Below are positions 33,760-42,936 of a DNA stretch of 64,000 bases, piece after piece. A model generated the notes under the pieces. The model worked only from the letters and a program-made list of their open reading frames with translations, searched no databases and was not told the DNA's origin. A program made the translations under genes and the position numbers. Within the stretch, counting starts at the first letter, position 1, and each line of letters opens with the position of its first letter. This DNA is from an uncultured Prevotella sp. (GTDB lineage Bacteria > Bacteroidota > Bacteroidia > Bacteroidales > Bacteroidaceae): NCBI GenBank assembly GCA_900553465.1, contig USDT01000001.1, positions 62,001 through 126,000 of the forward strand. Reading direction: 5' to 3'.

Positions 33760-36114
33760 ATGATGAAATCATCCTTTCTACGCACCCTGCTGCTCGTGGC
33801 CATAATGGCATTCGCGAGCCGCACTACATGTGCCGCCGACAACGATGGCGGTACGTTCACCGCCGGCAACAAGACGTTTCTGCTCAACGGCAAACCCTTC
33901 GTGGTAAAGGCAGCCGAACTGCACTACCCGCGCATTCCGCGCCCTTACTGGGAGCACCGCATCAAGATGTGCCGCGCACTCGGCATGAACACCATCTGCC
34001 TCTACGTGTTCTGGAACATACACGAACAGCGTGAAGGCGAATTCAACTTCACCGGACAGAACGACATTGCGGCCTTCTGCCGCCTGGCACAAGAGAACGG
34101 CATGTACGTCATCGTGCGCCCCGGACCTTACGTGTGCGCCGAGTGGGAGATGGGCGGACTGCCCTGGTGGCTGCTCAAGAAGAAGGATATACGTCTGCGC
34201 GAGCAGGACCCTTACTTCATGGACCGCGTATCCAAGTTCATGGCGAAGGTTGGCGAACAGCTCGCTCCGCTCACCATTCAGAACGGAGGACCGATAATCA
34301 TGGTGCAGGTGGAGAACGAATACGGCTCCTACGGCGAGGATAAGGCTTACGTGAGTGCCATACGTGATATCGTGCGCCAGTCGGGATTCGACAAGGTCAC
34401 GCTCTTCCAGTGCGACTGGGCAAGCAACTTCACACGCAACGGACTTGACGATCTGGTGTGGACAATGAACTTCGGCACGGGCTCCGACATCGACAGTCAG
34501 TTCAGCCGTCTGCGCGAACTGCGGCCCGAGTCGCCGCTGATGTGCTCGGAGTTCTGGAGCGGATGGTTCGACAAATGGGGCGCCCGCCACGAGACACGCC
34601 CCGCATCGGCAATGGTGGCAGGCATAGACGAGATGCTGTCCAAAGGCATTTCGTTCTCGCTCTACATGACCCACGGCGGCACATCGTTCGGCCACTGGGC
34701 CGGCGCCAACTCACCGGGATTCGCTCCAGACGTGACATCCTACGACTACGACGCACCCATCAACGAATACGGACAGGCCACACCAAAATACTACGAGTTG
34801 CGCCGCACAATGGAGAAATACTCCGACAAGCGTCTGCCCTCCGTACCCAAGCCGGCCGCAGAGCTGATAAGCATTCCGCGCTTCAGCCTCAACGAATACG
34901 CACCCCTGGTGTTCGGCACCGACAGTATGTGCGTAGCACGCAGTCCGCTGACCTTCGAAGAGCTTGACATGGGATGGGGAACGGTAATCTACTCCACCTC
35001 TCTGCCTGAGATAAACACACCGTCCACGCTCGCCATGAAAGACGCTCACGACTACGCCATGGTTTATGTGAACGGCCGCTACATAGGCCGCACCGACCGC
35101 GTACGCAACGAAACAACAGTCAGTCTGCCGCCAGTGAGCCGTGGCAGTAGGCTCGACATCGTTGTCGAAGGTATGGGACGCATCAACTTCGGCCGCGCCA
35201 TAAAAGACTTCAAGGGACTCACCGGCGAAGTGACACTCATGGCCAACGTCGATGGAGACGACGTGACATGGAAGTTGAACGACTGGACCATGCGCACCCT
35301 GCCCGACTCCTACGACCACACCCTACGCGTCTTCACGCGCTGCAATAACGGCGCGTCGATGGGACTGAAGCTCGATTCGCGTGCCGGATACTACCGCGGT
35401 TTCTTCAATCTGAAGAAGACCGGCGACACATTCATCAACATGGAAACTTGGGGCAAGGGCCTCGTATATATAAACGGACACGCCATCGGCCGCTTCTGGA
35501 GCATCGGTCCGCAGCAGACTCTATACGTTCCGGGATGCTGGCTGAAGAAAGGACGCAACGAGATTGTGGTGCTCGACGTGGCAGGACCTGTCATGACTGA
35601 AATATGGGGACAGGACCGTCCCGAGCTCGACAAGCTGCAGACGGAGAAGAGCAACCGCCACAACAATCCGGGCGACCGCCCCGACCTCAACTCGGCAACG
35701 CCCGCAGCGGCAGGCCAGTTCGCACAAGGACGCGCATGGCAGACCGTGAAGTTCAATGCTCCGGCACGCGGACGCTATCTGGCCATTGAGTGTTCGTCAA
35801 CCCACGACGGCAGCGAGATGGCGGCAATAGCCGAAATCTACGTGCAGGATACCGACGGACGACGCATCGACCGCAGCTCATGGAGCACGAAGTATGCCGA
35901 CAGCGAGGACGCCGACAACGGCAACCACACGGGCGACAAGGCGTTCGACCTTCAGGAATCCACATGGTGGAGCACCACCTACGGCGCATCCATGCCACAT
36001 CTGCTTGTCATCGACATGGGTGCCGAACAGACCATCGGCGCGCTGGAGTATCTGCCCGCCACAGGACAGGACGCCGCCGGACTGACCAAGGACTACCGCA
36101 TATTCGTATATTGA
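33760..36114 (+). CDS. Beta-galactosidase, GH35, with C-terminal discoidin-like module
   Basis: 784 residues. The signal peptide (RTLLLVAIMAFASRTTCAA) ends near residue 26. The GH35 barrel (about 35-350) shows FLLNGKPFVVKAAELHYPRIPRPYWEHRI and RPGPYVCAEWEMGGLPWWL. The acid/base is Glu187 in VQVENEYGSYG and the nucleophile Glu264 in CSEFWSGWFDKWG. Beta-sandwich domains follow, with GYYRGFFNLKKTGDTFINMETWGKG and YINGHAIGRFW. The last about 130 residues (RYLAIECSSTHDGSEMAAIAE, STWWSTTYG) resemble an F5/8-type discoidin module. It removes terminal beta-galactose, here probably outside the inner membrane. The GH43 gene follows after 64 bp in the same operon. Confidence 0.92.
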   Translation: MMKSSFLRTLLLVAIMAFASRTTCAADNDGGTFTAGNKTFLLNGKPFVVKAAELHYPRIPRPYWEHRIKMCRALGMNTICLYVFWNIHEQREGEFNFTGQNDIAAFCRLAQENGMYVIVRPGPYVCAEWEMGGLPWWLLKKKDIRLREQDPYFMDRVSKFMAKVGEQLAPLTIQNGGPIIMVQVENEYGSYGEDKAYVSAIRDIVRQSGFDKVTLFQCDWASNFTRNGLDDLVWTMNFGTGSDIDSQFSRLRELRPESPLMCSEFWSGWFDKWGARHETRPASAMVAGIDEMLSKGISFSLYMTHGGTSFGHWAGANSPGFAPDVTSYDYDAPINEYGQATPKYYELRRTMEKYSDKRLPSVPKPAAELISIPRFSLNEYAPLVFGTDSMCVARSPLTFEELDMGWGTVIYSTSLPEINTPSTLAMKDAHDYAMVYVNGRYIGRTDRVRNETTVSLPPVSRGSRLDIVVEGMGRINFGRAIKDFKGLTGEVTLMANVDGDDVTWKLNDWTMRTLPDSYDHTLRVFTRCNNGASMGLKLDSRAGYYRGFFNLKKTGDTFINMETWGKGLVYINGHAIGRFWSIGPQQTLYVPGCWLKKGRNEIVVLDVAGPVMTEIWGQDRPELDKLQTEKSNRHNNPGDRPDLNSATPAAAGQFAQGRAWQTVKFNAPARGRYLAIECSSTHDGSEMAAIAEIYVQDTDGRRIDRSSWSTKYADSEDADNGNHTGDKAFDLQESTWWSTTYGASMPHLLVIDMGAEQTIGALEYLPATGQDAAGLTKDYRIFVY

Positions 36115-36178
36115 CAACGGAATATGGCCGTACACATGCGGCCATACATGAAACTAAAACAACCAAAAACAGCATATA

Positions 36179-38095
36179 ATGAGGAAAAGACTATTTGTAA
36201 TAATTGCGGCCATAATCTCTCTGACAACGGCCACCACACGCGCAGCAGCCGTTGAGGAGAAGGACATGGCCGGCTATCTTTTTGTTTATTTCACAGGCAA
36301 CGACATAAGCCAGGAGGCCATCTGCTTCGCCCTTAGCAACGACGGACTGTCGTGGCACAAGCTCAACGGCGGCCGCCCGGTGATCGACTCGAAGGTCATC
36401 AGCTCCACAGGCGGAGTGCGCGACCCGCACATCCTGCGCGGCGAGGACGGCCATACGTTCTACATGGTGGCCACCGACATGGTGTCGGCCAACGGTTGGG
36501 ACTCCAACCGCGCCATGGTTCTGCTCAAGTCGGAGGACCTCATCAACTGGTCGCACTCCATTATCAACATACAGCAGACCTACGAAGGACAGGACGATCT
36601 GAAGCGTGTGTGGGCACCGCAGACCATCTATGATCACAAGACTAACAAATACATGATATACTGGTCGATGAAACACGGCGACGGACCGGACATCATCTAT
36701 TACGCATATGCCAACGACTCGTTCACCGGACTTACGGGCGAGCCGCGTCCGTTGTTCATCCCCGCCGACCGCAAGTCGTGCATCGACGGCGACATTGTGT
36801 ATAAGGACGGGAAATATCATCTGTTCTACAAGACCGAAGGACACGGCAACGGAATAAAGGTTGCCGTCACCGACGAACTGACATCCGGCCGATGGACCGA
36901 AAGCCCCGACTACAAACAGCAGACCGATCAGGCCGTGGAGGGCGCGGGAACATTCAAGCTGTCGGGCAGCGACAAGTACATACTGATGTACGACATGTAC
37001 ATGAACGGCCGCTACCAGTTCACTGAAACCACCGACCTGGAGCACTTCCGCGTGATAGACAGCGACGTAACGATGGACTTCCATCCGCGCCACGGCACGG
37101 TGATGGCCGTCACACGCGACGAGATGAAGCGCCTCACCGACAAGTGGGGACTGCCCGAAGGTGTAACAATTCCGCGCAACCCGGTGCTCACCGGATTTCA
37201 TGCCGACCCTGAGATTCTCTATTCCGAACAGACCGGCCGCTACTACATCTACTCCACTACCGACGGCGTGCCGGGCTGGGGCGGTGCTCATTTCACTGTG
37301 TTCGAGTCGTCCGACACCCGAAACTGGACCGAAGCTGGCACCGTACTCGACCTGAAGGCGGGCGACGCCGTATGGGCCGACGGCAACGCATGGGCACCGT
37401 GCATCATCGAGAAAAAGATAAAAGGCCGGTACAAATATTTCTTCTACTACAGCGGAAACTCCAAGGACGGCAAGGGCAAACAGATAGGCGTGGCAACCGG
37501 CGACACACCCACAGGACCGTTCAAGGACTCGGGCAAGCCGATGATAACCGATTCGCCGGTGGGCCACGGACAGCAGATAGACGTCGATGTTTTTACCGAT
37601 CCGGTGTCTGGCAAATCGTATCTGTACTGGGGCAACGGCTATATGGCAGGCGCGGAGCTCAACAAGGACATGATGTCGATAAAGAAAAAGACTCTCACGG
37701 TGATGACTCCGCAGGGCGGAACGCTTCAGGATTACGCCTACCGCGAGGCACCGTATGTGTTCTACCGCAACGGAATATATTACTTCATGTGGTCGGTCGA
37801 TGACACCGGTTCGCCCAACTATCATGTGGCTTACGGCACATCGCGCTCGCCGCTCGGCCCGATAGAGGTGGCCGAACAGCCGGTGGTGCTCAGCCAGAAG
37901 CCTGAGCAGGGCATATACGGAACGGCACACAACTCGGTGATATGCCTGCCGGGGAGCGACGAATGGCTCATCGTCTATCACCGCATCAACCGCAACTATC
38001 TGAACGACTCGCCGGGAACGCACCGCGAAGTGTGCATCGACCGTCTGGAATTCAACGCCGACGGCACCATACACCCGGTTGTTCCGACACCCTGA
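36179..38095 (+). CDS. Tandem GH43-type glycosidase (two five-bladed propellers)
   Basis: 638 residues with a signal peptide (LFVIIAAIISLTTATTRAAA). Two GH43-like propellers lie in one chain. Domain 1 (about 28-325) has GGVRDPHILRGEDGHTFYMVATD (base Asp), WAPQTIYD and CIDGDIVYKDGKYHLFYKTEG. Domain 2 (about 335-635) has GFHADPEILYSEQTGRYYIYSTT, WAPCIIEKK, QIDVDVFTD and YREAPYVFYRNGIYYFMWS, whose Glu is the expected general acid. GH43 enzymes act on arabinosides, xylosides or galactans; the subfamily is not clear to me. The operon with a GH35 galactosidase suggests an arabinogalactan- or pectin-type substrate (inference). Confidence 0.88.
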   Translation: MRKRLFVIIAAIISLTTATTRAAAVEEKDMAGYLFVYFTGNDISQEAICFALSNDGLSWHKLNGGRPVIDSKVISSTGGVRDPHILRGEDGHTFYMVATDMVSANGWDSNRAMVLLKSEDLINWSHSIINIQQTYEGQDDLKRVWAPQTIYDHKTNKYMIYWSMKHGDGPDIIYYAYANDSFTGLTGEPRPLFIPADRKSCIDGDIVYKDGKYHLFYKTEGHGNGIKVAVTDELTSGRWTESPDYKQQTDQAVEGAGTFKLSGSDKYILMYDMYMNGRYQFTETTDLEHFRVIDSDVTMDFHPRHGTVMAVTRDEMKRLTDKWGLPEGVTIPRNPVLTGFHADPEILYSEQTGRYYIYSTTDGVPGWGGAHFTVFESSDTRNWTEAGTVLDLKAGDAVWADGNAWAPCIIEKKIKGRYKYFFYYSGNSKDGKGKQIGVATGDTPTGPFKDSGKPMITDSPVGHGQQIDVDVFTDPVSGKSYLYWGNGYMAGAELNKDMMSIKKKTLTVMTPQGGTLQDYAYREAPYVFYRNGIYYFMWSVDDTGSPNYHVAYGTSRSPLGPIEVAEQPVVLSQKPEQGIYGTAHNSVICLPGSDEWLIVYHRINRNYLNDSPGTHREVCIDRLEFNADGTIHPVVPTP

Positions 38096-38238
38096 AACGC
38101 CTCCGCGTCAGCAGTACACGCACCCCGTCACTGCCACGGAAGCCGCCGCACACCGCACCAAAATGCACAAAACGCCACAACTGCGCACTGCGGCGACAAT
38201 AAAATAAGCGAAAAAGCATACGGTATTTGTTTTTTTCG

Positions 38239-38246
38239 TATATTTG
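38239..38246 (+). promoter_or_regulatory. -7 element of the U32-family gene
   Basis: TATATTTG, implying a transcript start near 38253 and a leader of about 155 nt. Confidence 0.45.
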
Positions 38247-38304
38247 CACCAAGAATTTTAAGCAAATCACAATAAGGATTATTCCGTTGTGAAAACATCA
38301 GGTA

Positions 38305-38363
38305 TGCCCATCGACCTTAACGGTGGGCACTTTTCATGAAATGCCGGCTGCGGCGCCGGTATG
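38305..38363 (+). ncRNA. Structured 5' leader of the U32-family gene (two hairpins)
   Basis: Hairpin 1 is TGCCCATCG (38305-38313) with CGGTGGGCA (38321-38329), followed by CTTTTC. Hairpin 2 (about 38340-38363) pairs ATGCCGGC with GCCGGTAT. Both sit between the -7 element and the start codon. A terminator-like first hairpin suggests attenuation, but I recognise no known riboswitch. Confidence 0.4.
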
Positions 38364-38408
38364 TCTTTATAAATCAGGCAATAACAATTCATTCTTCCCA
38401 TAAACGCT

Positions 38409-39665
38409 ATGGAACATACAATCAACGACTTTGAAATAATGGCTCCCGTGGGCTCACGCGAAAGTCTGGCGGCTGCCATACAGGCCGGAGCCGACTCTGT
38501 TTATTTCGGCGTGGAACAGCTCAACATGAGATCGCACTCGGCAAACCACTTCACCATCGACGACCTGCACGAGATAGCTGCCACCTGCACCGAGCACGGC
38601 ATAAAGAGTTATCTCACGGTGAACACGATAATCTACGGCGAGGACATCGACACAATGCACCAAATAATCGACGCCGCACACGAGGCGAACATCACCGCAG
38701 TGATAGCCAGCGACGTGGCTGTGATGACCTACTGCAACAAGAAAGGCGTGGAGGTGCACCTCTCCACACAGCTCAACATAAGCAATGTCGAGGCACTGAA
38801 GTTCTACGCCCAGTTTGCCGACGTGGTTGTTCTGGCGCGCGAACTCAACATGGACCAGGTGGCGGAGATATACCGTCAGATAGAGGAACAGGACATCCGT
38901 GGACCGAAAGGCGAGCAGGTGCGCATAGAGATGTTCTGCCACGGCGCGCTGTGCATGGCCGTTAGCGGCAAGTGCTACATGAGTCTCGACAACACGGGAC
39001 GCTCCGCCAACCGCGGCGAATGTATGCAGATATGCCGCCGCTCGTACACCGTAACCGACAACGAGACGGGCTGTCAGCTCGAGATAGACAACAAGTACAT
39101 CATGAGTCCGAAGGACCTGAAGACCATACGTTTCATCGACCGCATGATGAAGTCGGGCGTAAGGGTGTTCAAGATTGAGGGACGCGCACGCGGACCGGAG
39201 TATGTATATAACGTGGTGAAGTGCTACAAGGAAGCCATCGCCGCCGTCCTCGAAGGCACATTCACTGAAGAGAAGAAGGACGCATGGGACGAACGGCTCG
39301 CCACCGTGTTCAACCGCGGATTCTGGGACGGCTATTATCAGGGCCAGCGCCTAGGCGAATGGAACAAGAACTACGGCTCGAATGCCACCGAACGCAAGGT
39401 TTACGTGGGCCGCGGAGTGAAATACTTCTCCAAACTCGGTGTGGCTGAGTTCTCATGCGAGGCCTGCGAGTTCTCCGTAGGCGACCAGATGCTCATAACA
39501 GGTCCTACGACAGGAGTGATGTATGTCACCGTTGAGGAGATTCACGACGACACTCACGCCGTGCAGACAGCGCAGAAAGGCACACGTGTGTCGTTCCGTG
39601 TGCCGGACAAGGTGCGTCCGAGCGACAAGCTGTTCAAGCTGGTAAAGGTGGAAGGAAAACAATAA
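38409..39665 (+). CDS. Peptidase U32 family protein (probable tRNA/rRNA hydroxylation factor)
   Basis: 418 residues, as for YegQ/TrhP-type members. The barrel begins FEIMAPVGSRESLAAAIQAGADSVYFG. A cysteine-rich patch FCHGALCMAVSGKCYMSLD plus RGECMQICRRSY supplies the four conserved Cys of the family, and VRVFKIEGRARGPEYVYNVVKCYKEA is the U32 signature. The C-terminal beta-barrel ends VSFRVPDKVRPSDKLFKLVK. Members long called collagenases are now linked to hydroxylation of tRNA (TrhP) or 23S rRNA (RlhA). Which of these applies cannot be told here. No signal peptide, so cytoplasmic. It has its own promoter and structured leader. Confidence 0.87.
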   Translation: MEHTINDFEIMAPVGSRESLAAAIQAGADSVYFGVEQLNMRSHSANHFTIDDLHEIAATCTEHGIKSYLTVNTIIYGEDIDTMHQIIDAAHEANITAVIASDVAVMTYCNKKGVEVHLSTQLNISNVEALKFYAQFADVVVLARELNMDQVAEIYRQIEEQDIRGPKGEQVRIEMFCHGALCMAVSGKCYMSLDNTGRSANRGECMQICRRSYTVTDNETGCQLEIDNKYIMSPKDLKTIRFIDRMMKSGVRVFKIEGRARGPEYVYNVVKCYKEAIAAVLEGTFTEEKKDAWDERLATVFNRGFWDGYYQGQRLGEWNKNYGSNATERKVYVGRGVKYFSKLGVAEFSCEACEFSVGDQMLITGPTTGVMYVTVEEIHDDTHAVQTAQKGTRVSFRVPDKVRPSDKLFKLVKVEGKQ

Positions 39666-39735
39666 TCTGACAACCATTCAAACTCTACATATACAGTATA
39701 ATATTCATAAATAAAAGAATATACAAACATACAAC

Positions 39736-40950
39736 ATGAGAAAACTGTTTATATTTCTTTTTCTGTCGGTATTTTGTATGGCCTACGCCCAGGAAGAACA
39801 CATAGACGGAACATTTGTAGCCCACATGATGAATACCGACGCCGAAGACCTGAAATGTGATATACGCCAGGGAAACATAACGGAGTCTGACATACAGGAG
39901 CTGATGGACAACGGACGATACGTACTATCCGTCACACACACAAAGTTCGGAACAATCATCTTACATAAGAAGAACACTGACTCAGTAGAACAGTGTTTCG
40001 CAAAAATCCCTGCATGGAATCTGAAAAAAGAGAGCAAGAAGTGGCAGAAGAAAGGCTTCGTCTTGGATTACTATAATGACGAACAAGAATACGCTGTATT
40101 AAAGAAAGACCCGAAAATAACAGAGCAGAAGTTCTTCGGATCAATGAATAATAAGAAGCTGAAGAAGCTGAATAAGAAAGGTTTTTATGTATTCGCAGCT
40201 TCTTTTGCGACTTATTATGCCCAGAACGGACATGACGATATTGTGGAACAGAACATGGTTTACTGCAGGGATAACAAGAAGATGTATGATGATTTCAAGA
40301 AAATGGCAGCGGATTCATGGGTTGTAGGAAGTGTCAGTAAATTCTATAACCGGTTCGGAAACTCGACAAGCTATCATGTAATATACAACAAAATGAGGAA
40401 CGGATATGACGGAATGCAGGCCATTTCCTGCTCCGACACACAGGAAGACCTTGCGGAGTTCCTCAAACCACGCGTAAAGGAAGGATACAATATAAGCCGT
40501 ATATGGTGCGGATGGGAGAATCGTGACTACGCTGCACTGGATGCGCGGGTAGCTGCTGCCTACGACGATGAGTACAATGTATTTGACATCCTCACCGGAC
40601 TGACAACGTCCGTCGTCAACCTTGCTACGGGCAATGTCGGCACAACATCCGTGCCAAGCAGTGGAGGCGAAGCAACCACGAGCTCCGGCAGTACAGCCAA
40701 CGGAAGTAGCGGAAAAACAACTGCCGGCAAGTGCAGACGCTGCGGCGGATCAGGCAAATGTTCGCCGACAAGCGGAGGAGGAAGAAAGAATGCATGCCAC
40801 GGAAGCGGATTGTGCGGATATTGCAACGGCACAGGATGGATAAAAGCCGGAGCATCTGAAACAAAATGTAATGCATGCAACGGAAAAGGAAAATGCAAAA
40901 CGTGTAACGGAACCGGAAAATGTCCGGTATGTCACGGAACCGGACACTGA
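39736..40950 (+). CDS. Exported protein with DnaJ-like zinc-finger repeats
   Basis: 404 residues. The signal peptide MRKLFIFLFLSVFCMAYAQ is clear. Residues about 25-290 form a DUF7477-like region (WVVGSVSKFYNRFGNSTSYHVIYNK, GYNISRIWCGWENRDY), which I recognise only weakly. A Ser/Gly/Thr-rich linker follows at about 300-330. The last about 75 residues carry repeated CxxCxGxG units (CRRCGGSGKC, CGYCNGTG, CNACNGKGKC, CKTCNGTGKC, CPVCHGTG), as in the DnaJ cysteine-rich domain. A zinc finger of this kind outside the cytoplasm, without a J-domain, is unusual. It is monocistronic with a strong terminator. Function unknown; scaffolding or redox-sensitive binding is only a guess. Confidence 0.8.
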   Translation: MRKLFIFLFLSVFCMAYAQEEHIDGTFVAHMMNTDAEDLKCDIRQGNITESDIQELMDNGRYVLSVTHTKFGTIILHKKNTDSVEQCFAKIPAWNLKKESKKWQKKGFVLDYYNDEQEYAVLKKDPKITEQKFFGSMNNKKLKKLNKKGFYVFAASFATYYAQNGHDDIVEQNMVYCRDNKKMYDDFKKMAADSWVVGSVSKFYNRFGNSTSYHVIYNKMRNGYDGMQAISCSDTQEDLAEFLKPRVKEGYNISRIWCGWENRDYAALDARVAAAYDDEYNVFDILTGLTTSVVNLATGNVGTTSVPSSGGEATTSSGSTANGSSGKTTAGKCRRCGGSGKCSPTSGGGRKNACHGSGLCGYCNGTGWIKAGASETKCNACNGKGKCKTCNGTGKCPVCHGTGH

Positions 40951-40973
40951 CAATAGAAACTGTTTTTCTTAAG

Positions 40974-41021
40974 AATGCATGCGCCGTTATGCTATCACAA
41001 GCAGCGGCGCATGCATTTTTC
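40974..41021 (+). terminator. Strong rho-independent terminator
   Basis: AATGCATGCGCCG (40974-40986) pairs perfectly with CGGCGCATGCATT (41005-41017), followed by a T-run. It ends the zinc-finger protein gene. Confidence 0.88.
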
Positions 41022-41241
41022 ATTTCCGGTTTTCACATCGCGTGAACGTATCTTTTTAATACCCCACAAACGGAAACCGCTATCTATTACTTTGATGTTC
41101 ATTAATACATAAATCCCCGCGCACATTACGCCCGATACCATTATGCCATGAAAGATAACACATACGGCTGTTCATCATGGATATACCGAAAGCCGGAAAC
41201 AGCCTTTCGCGCCATTCCCAACACCACCCGCGCTGCGCAGA
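41022..41241. other. Non-coding, nothing recognised
   Basis: Spacer between the terminator and repeat R1 copy 2; no frame, promoter or RNA seen. Confidence 0.4.
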
Positions 41242-41707
41242 TTTTTGCAAATTTATCTTAACATCTGTTCACATTCAGCAAGTTTCATTTAACGTTTCAT
41301 TTTTCTCCTTACAGAAAATCGCGGACCGGCAAACACGCCTCTAACAGCCCGTCCGAACCGAATGGCGAAGCGGTTGCGGGCAGACCGCTTTGCGAAAGAG
41401 ACTGTTTCAGGGTGCGATAAAGACTGTTTCAGGGCATGATATGGACTGTTTCAAGGTGTGATATAGACTTTATCAGCACACAAAATGGCCTGTTTCATGA
41501 GCTGAAACAGGCCATTTCGCAATATAGAAAAATATCAGTCAAAAAGCGTTATGGTATAAGCGGCTGAATGTCAGAGTATTACGCATAATCAGAAAATCCA
41601 CGTTTTTTCGCGCCAAACGGCTCCCAGTACGCTCCGAAGCGATTTTTCCGCGATTTCCGCCGCGATTATTTAACATCTCCGACTCCGTTTTTCGTTTTTT
41701 TATATTT
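41242..41707 (+). repeat. R1 repeat, copy 2
   Basis: 466 bp with the R1 order: TTTTTGCAAATTTAT and TTAACATCTGTTCACATTC at the head, TTTAACGTTTCATTTTTCTC, the 22-bp array, GCGATTTTTCCGCGATTT, and the ATTTAACATCTCCGAC tail before a T-rich end. It lies between convergent transcription units. It is non-coding. Confidence 0.8.
41401..41510 (+). repeat. 22-bp tandem array, R1 copy 2 (5 units)
   Basis: Five consecutive units of exactly 22 bp start at 41401, 41423, 41445, 41467 and 41489. The first three begin ACTGTTTCA; the last is a GTTTCAT/CTGAAAC dyad. This is the cleanest array of the five. Confidence 0.88.
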
Positions 41708-41778
41708 CGGTACTTGATGTCTTCATCTTGTCGAATTCATTCCGTAAGCATACACGCAGCGTGCTCCGCAAAAGACCG

Positions 41779-42930
41779 TCACTTACCCAGTTTTCCCGTG
41801 GTCCACAACAGATAGACCATGCAGACGAGCAGCGGAATGAGGCCGGCCACCTGCCCGAACGCGTCGGACAGCACACCCATGAAGGGCATGACGACCGCTC
41901 CACCCGACACTCCCATTATCATAAGCGCCGATATCTCGTTGGCCTTGGCGGGCCTGTGCTGGAGCGCATAGGAGAATATGATGGAGAAAACGTTTGCACA
42001 TGCGAAGCTCACAACGACTATGAGCACCGACAACAGCCACAGCTCGTGCACGAAAAGCATTGCCACAAACGCCACAATGGCCACCACCATGCTGACGCGC
42101 ATGAAGCGTTTGCCGGCAATCCTGGCAAGTATGAACGTGCCGGCGAAGGTGCCGACGGTCTTCGCTACGAAGTAAAGACTCGTGCCCAGTCCTGCCTCAC
42201 TCAGAGGCAGACCGGCTTTCTCCATGAGCAGTTTGGGGATGCTCGTGTTCAAACCCACGTCGATGCCCACGATGGCGAGGATGCCGATGAAAAGCAGAAG
42301 TATGATTTTGTCGGTGAACAACGACACTGCTGAGCGGAAACTTGCGGTCTGTTCCTTCTCCGGAGTGTCGCGTTCGATGGACAACAGAAGCCACAGACCA
42401 GCCAGCACCGTGACAACAGCATAGGCCGCGAATATGAGTTTCCAGTTGCCGAAGAACGATGCCGCCACACCGGCTATCACCGGACCGAGGAACGAGGAGA
42501 TGGCTTTAACGAACTGACCGAGCGTCAGTACGCTTGCCACTCTGTCGCCTGCGACCACCTGAGCCACCATAGGATTGAGCGACACTTGCAGTATCGTGTT
42601 GCCTATTCCCAGCAGAGCGAAGGCCATGAGCGCACAGGTGAAGCTGTAGGACAGCAGCGGCATTATCATAGCCACGGCCGTCATGGCCATCGACAGCAGC
42701 ACTGTGTTGCGGCGGCCTATGCGGCTCATCATTATGCCGGTGGGAATGGAGCACACCGCAAACCACAGGAACACCATCATGGGAATGAGATTTGCGAGCG
42801 TGTCGGACAGCATGAAGTCCTTCTTCACATAGTTTGTGGCAATGCCGACCACATCGACAAAGCCCATGACAAAGAACCCGAAAAGAATCGGGAGAAGCCT
42901 CAGCCATGAATATTCACTGTTCTTTCCCAT
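41779..42930 (-). CDS. MFS sugar permease, FHS (FucP-like) family
   Basis: 383 residues, about twelve hydrophobic segments, no signal peptide. The layout fits the fucose/glucose/galactose FHS branch: GFFVMGFVDVVGIATNYVKKDF at helix 1, the loop motif GIMMSRIGRRNTVLL after helix 2, GIGNTILQVSLNPMVAQV in helix 4-5 and GGAVVMPFMGVLSDAFGQ in the C half. It is a proton-coupled importer in the inner membrane. It starts 6 bp after the GH92 stop in an operon with ROK kinase and mannose-6-phosphate isomerase, so mannose (or a related hexose) is the likely cargo. Confidence 0.88.
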   Translation of the reverse strand: MGKNSEYSWLRLLPILFGFFVMGFVDVVGIATNYVKKDFMLSDTLANLIPMMVFLWFAVCSIPTGIMMSRIGRRNTVLLSMAMTAVAMIMPLLSYSFTCALMAFALLGIGNTILQVSLNPMVAQVVAGDRVASVLTLGQFVKAISSFLGPVIAGVAASFFGNWKLIFAAYAVVTVLAGLWLLLSIERDTPEKEQTASFRSAVSLFTDKIILLLFIGILAIVGIDVGLNTSIPKLLMEKAGLPLSEAGLGTSLYFVAKTVGTFAGTFILARIAGKRFMRVSMVVAIVAFVAMLFVHELWLLSVLIVVVSFACANVFSIIFSYALQHRPAKANEISALMIMGVSGGAVVMPFMGVLSDAFGQVAGLIPLLVCMVYLLWTTGKLGK

Positions 42931-42936
42931 AGCGTC

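Noticed and set aside
36191..38074. 627-residue open frame antisense to the tandem GH43 gene
   Set aside because: It mirrors the sense gene through GC-rich codon bias, has no start signals and the sense product has clear GH43 motifs.
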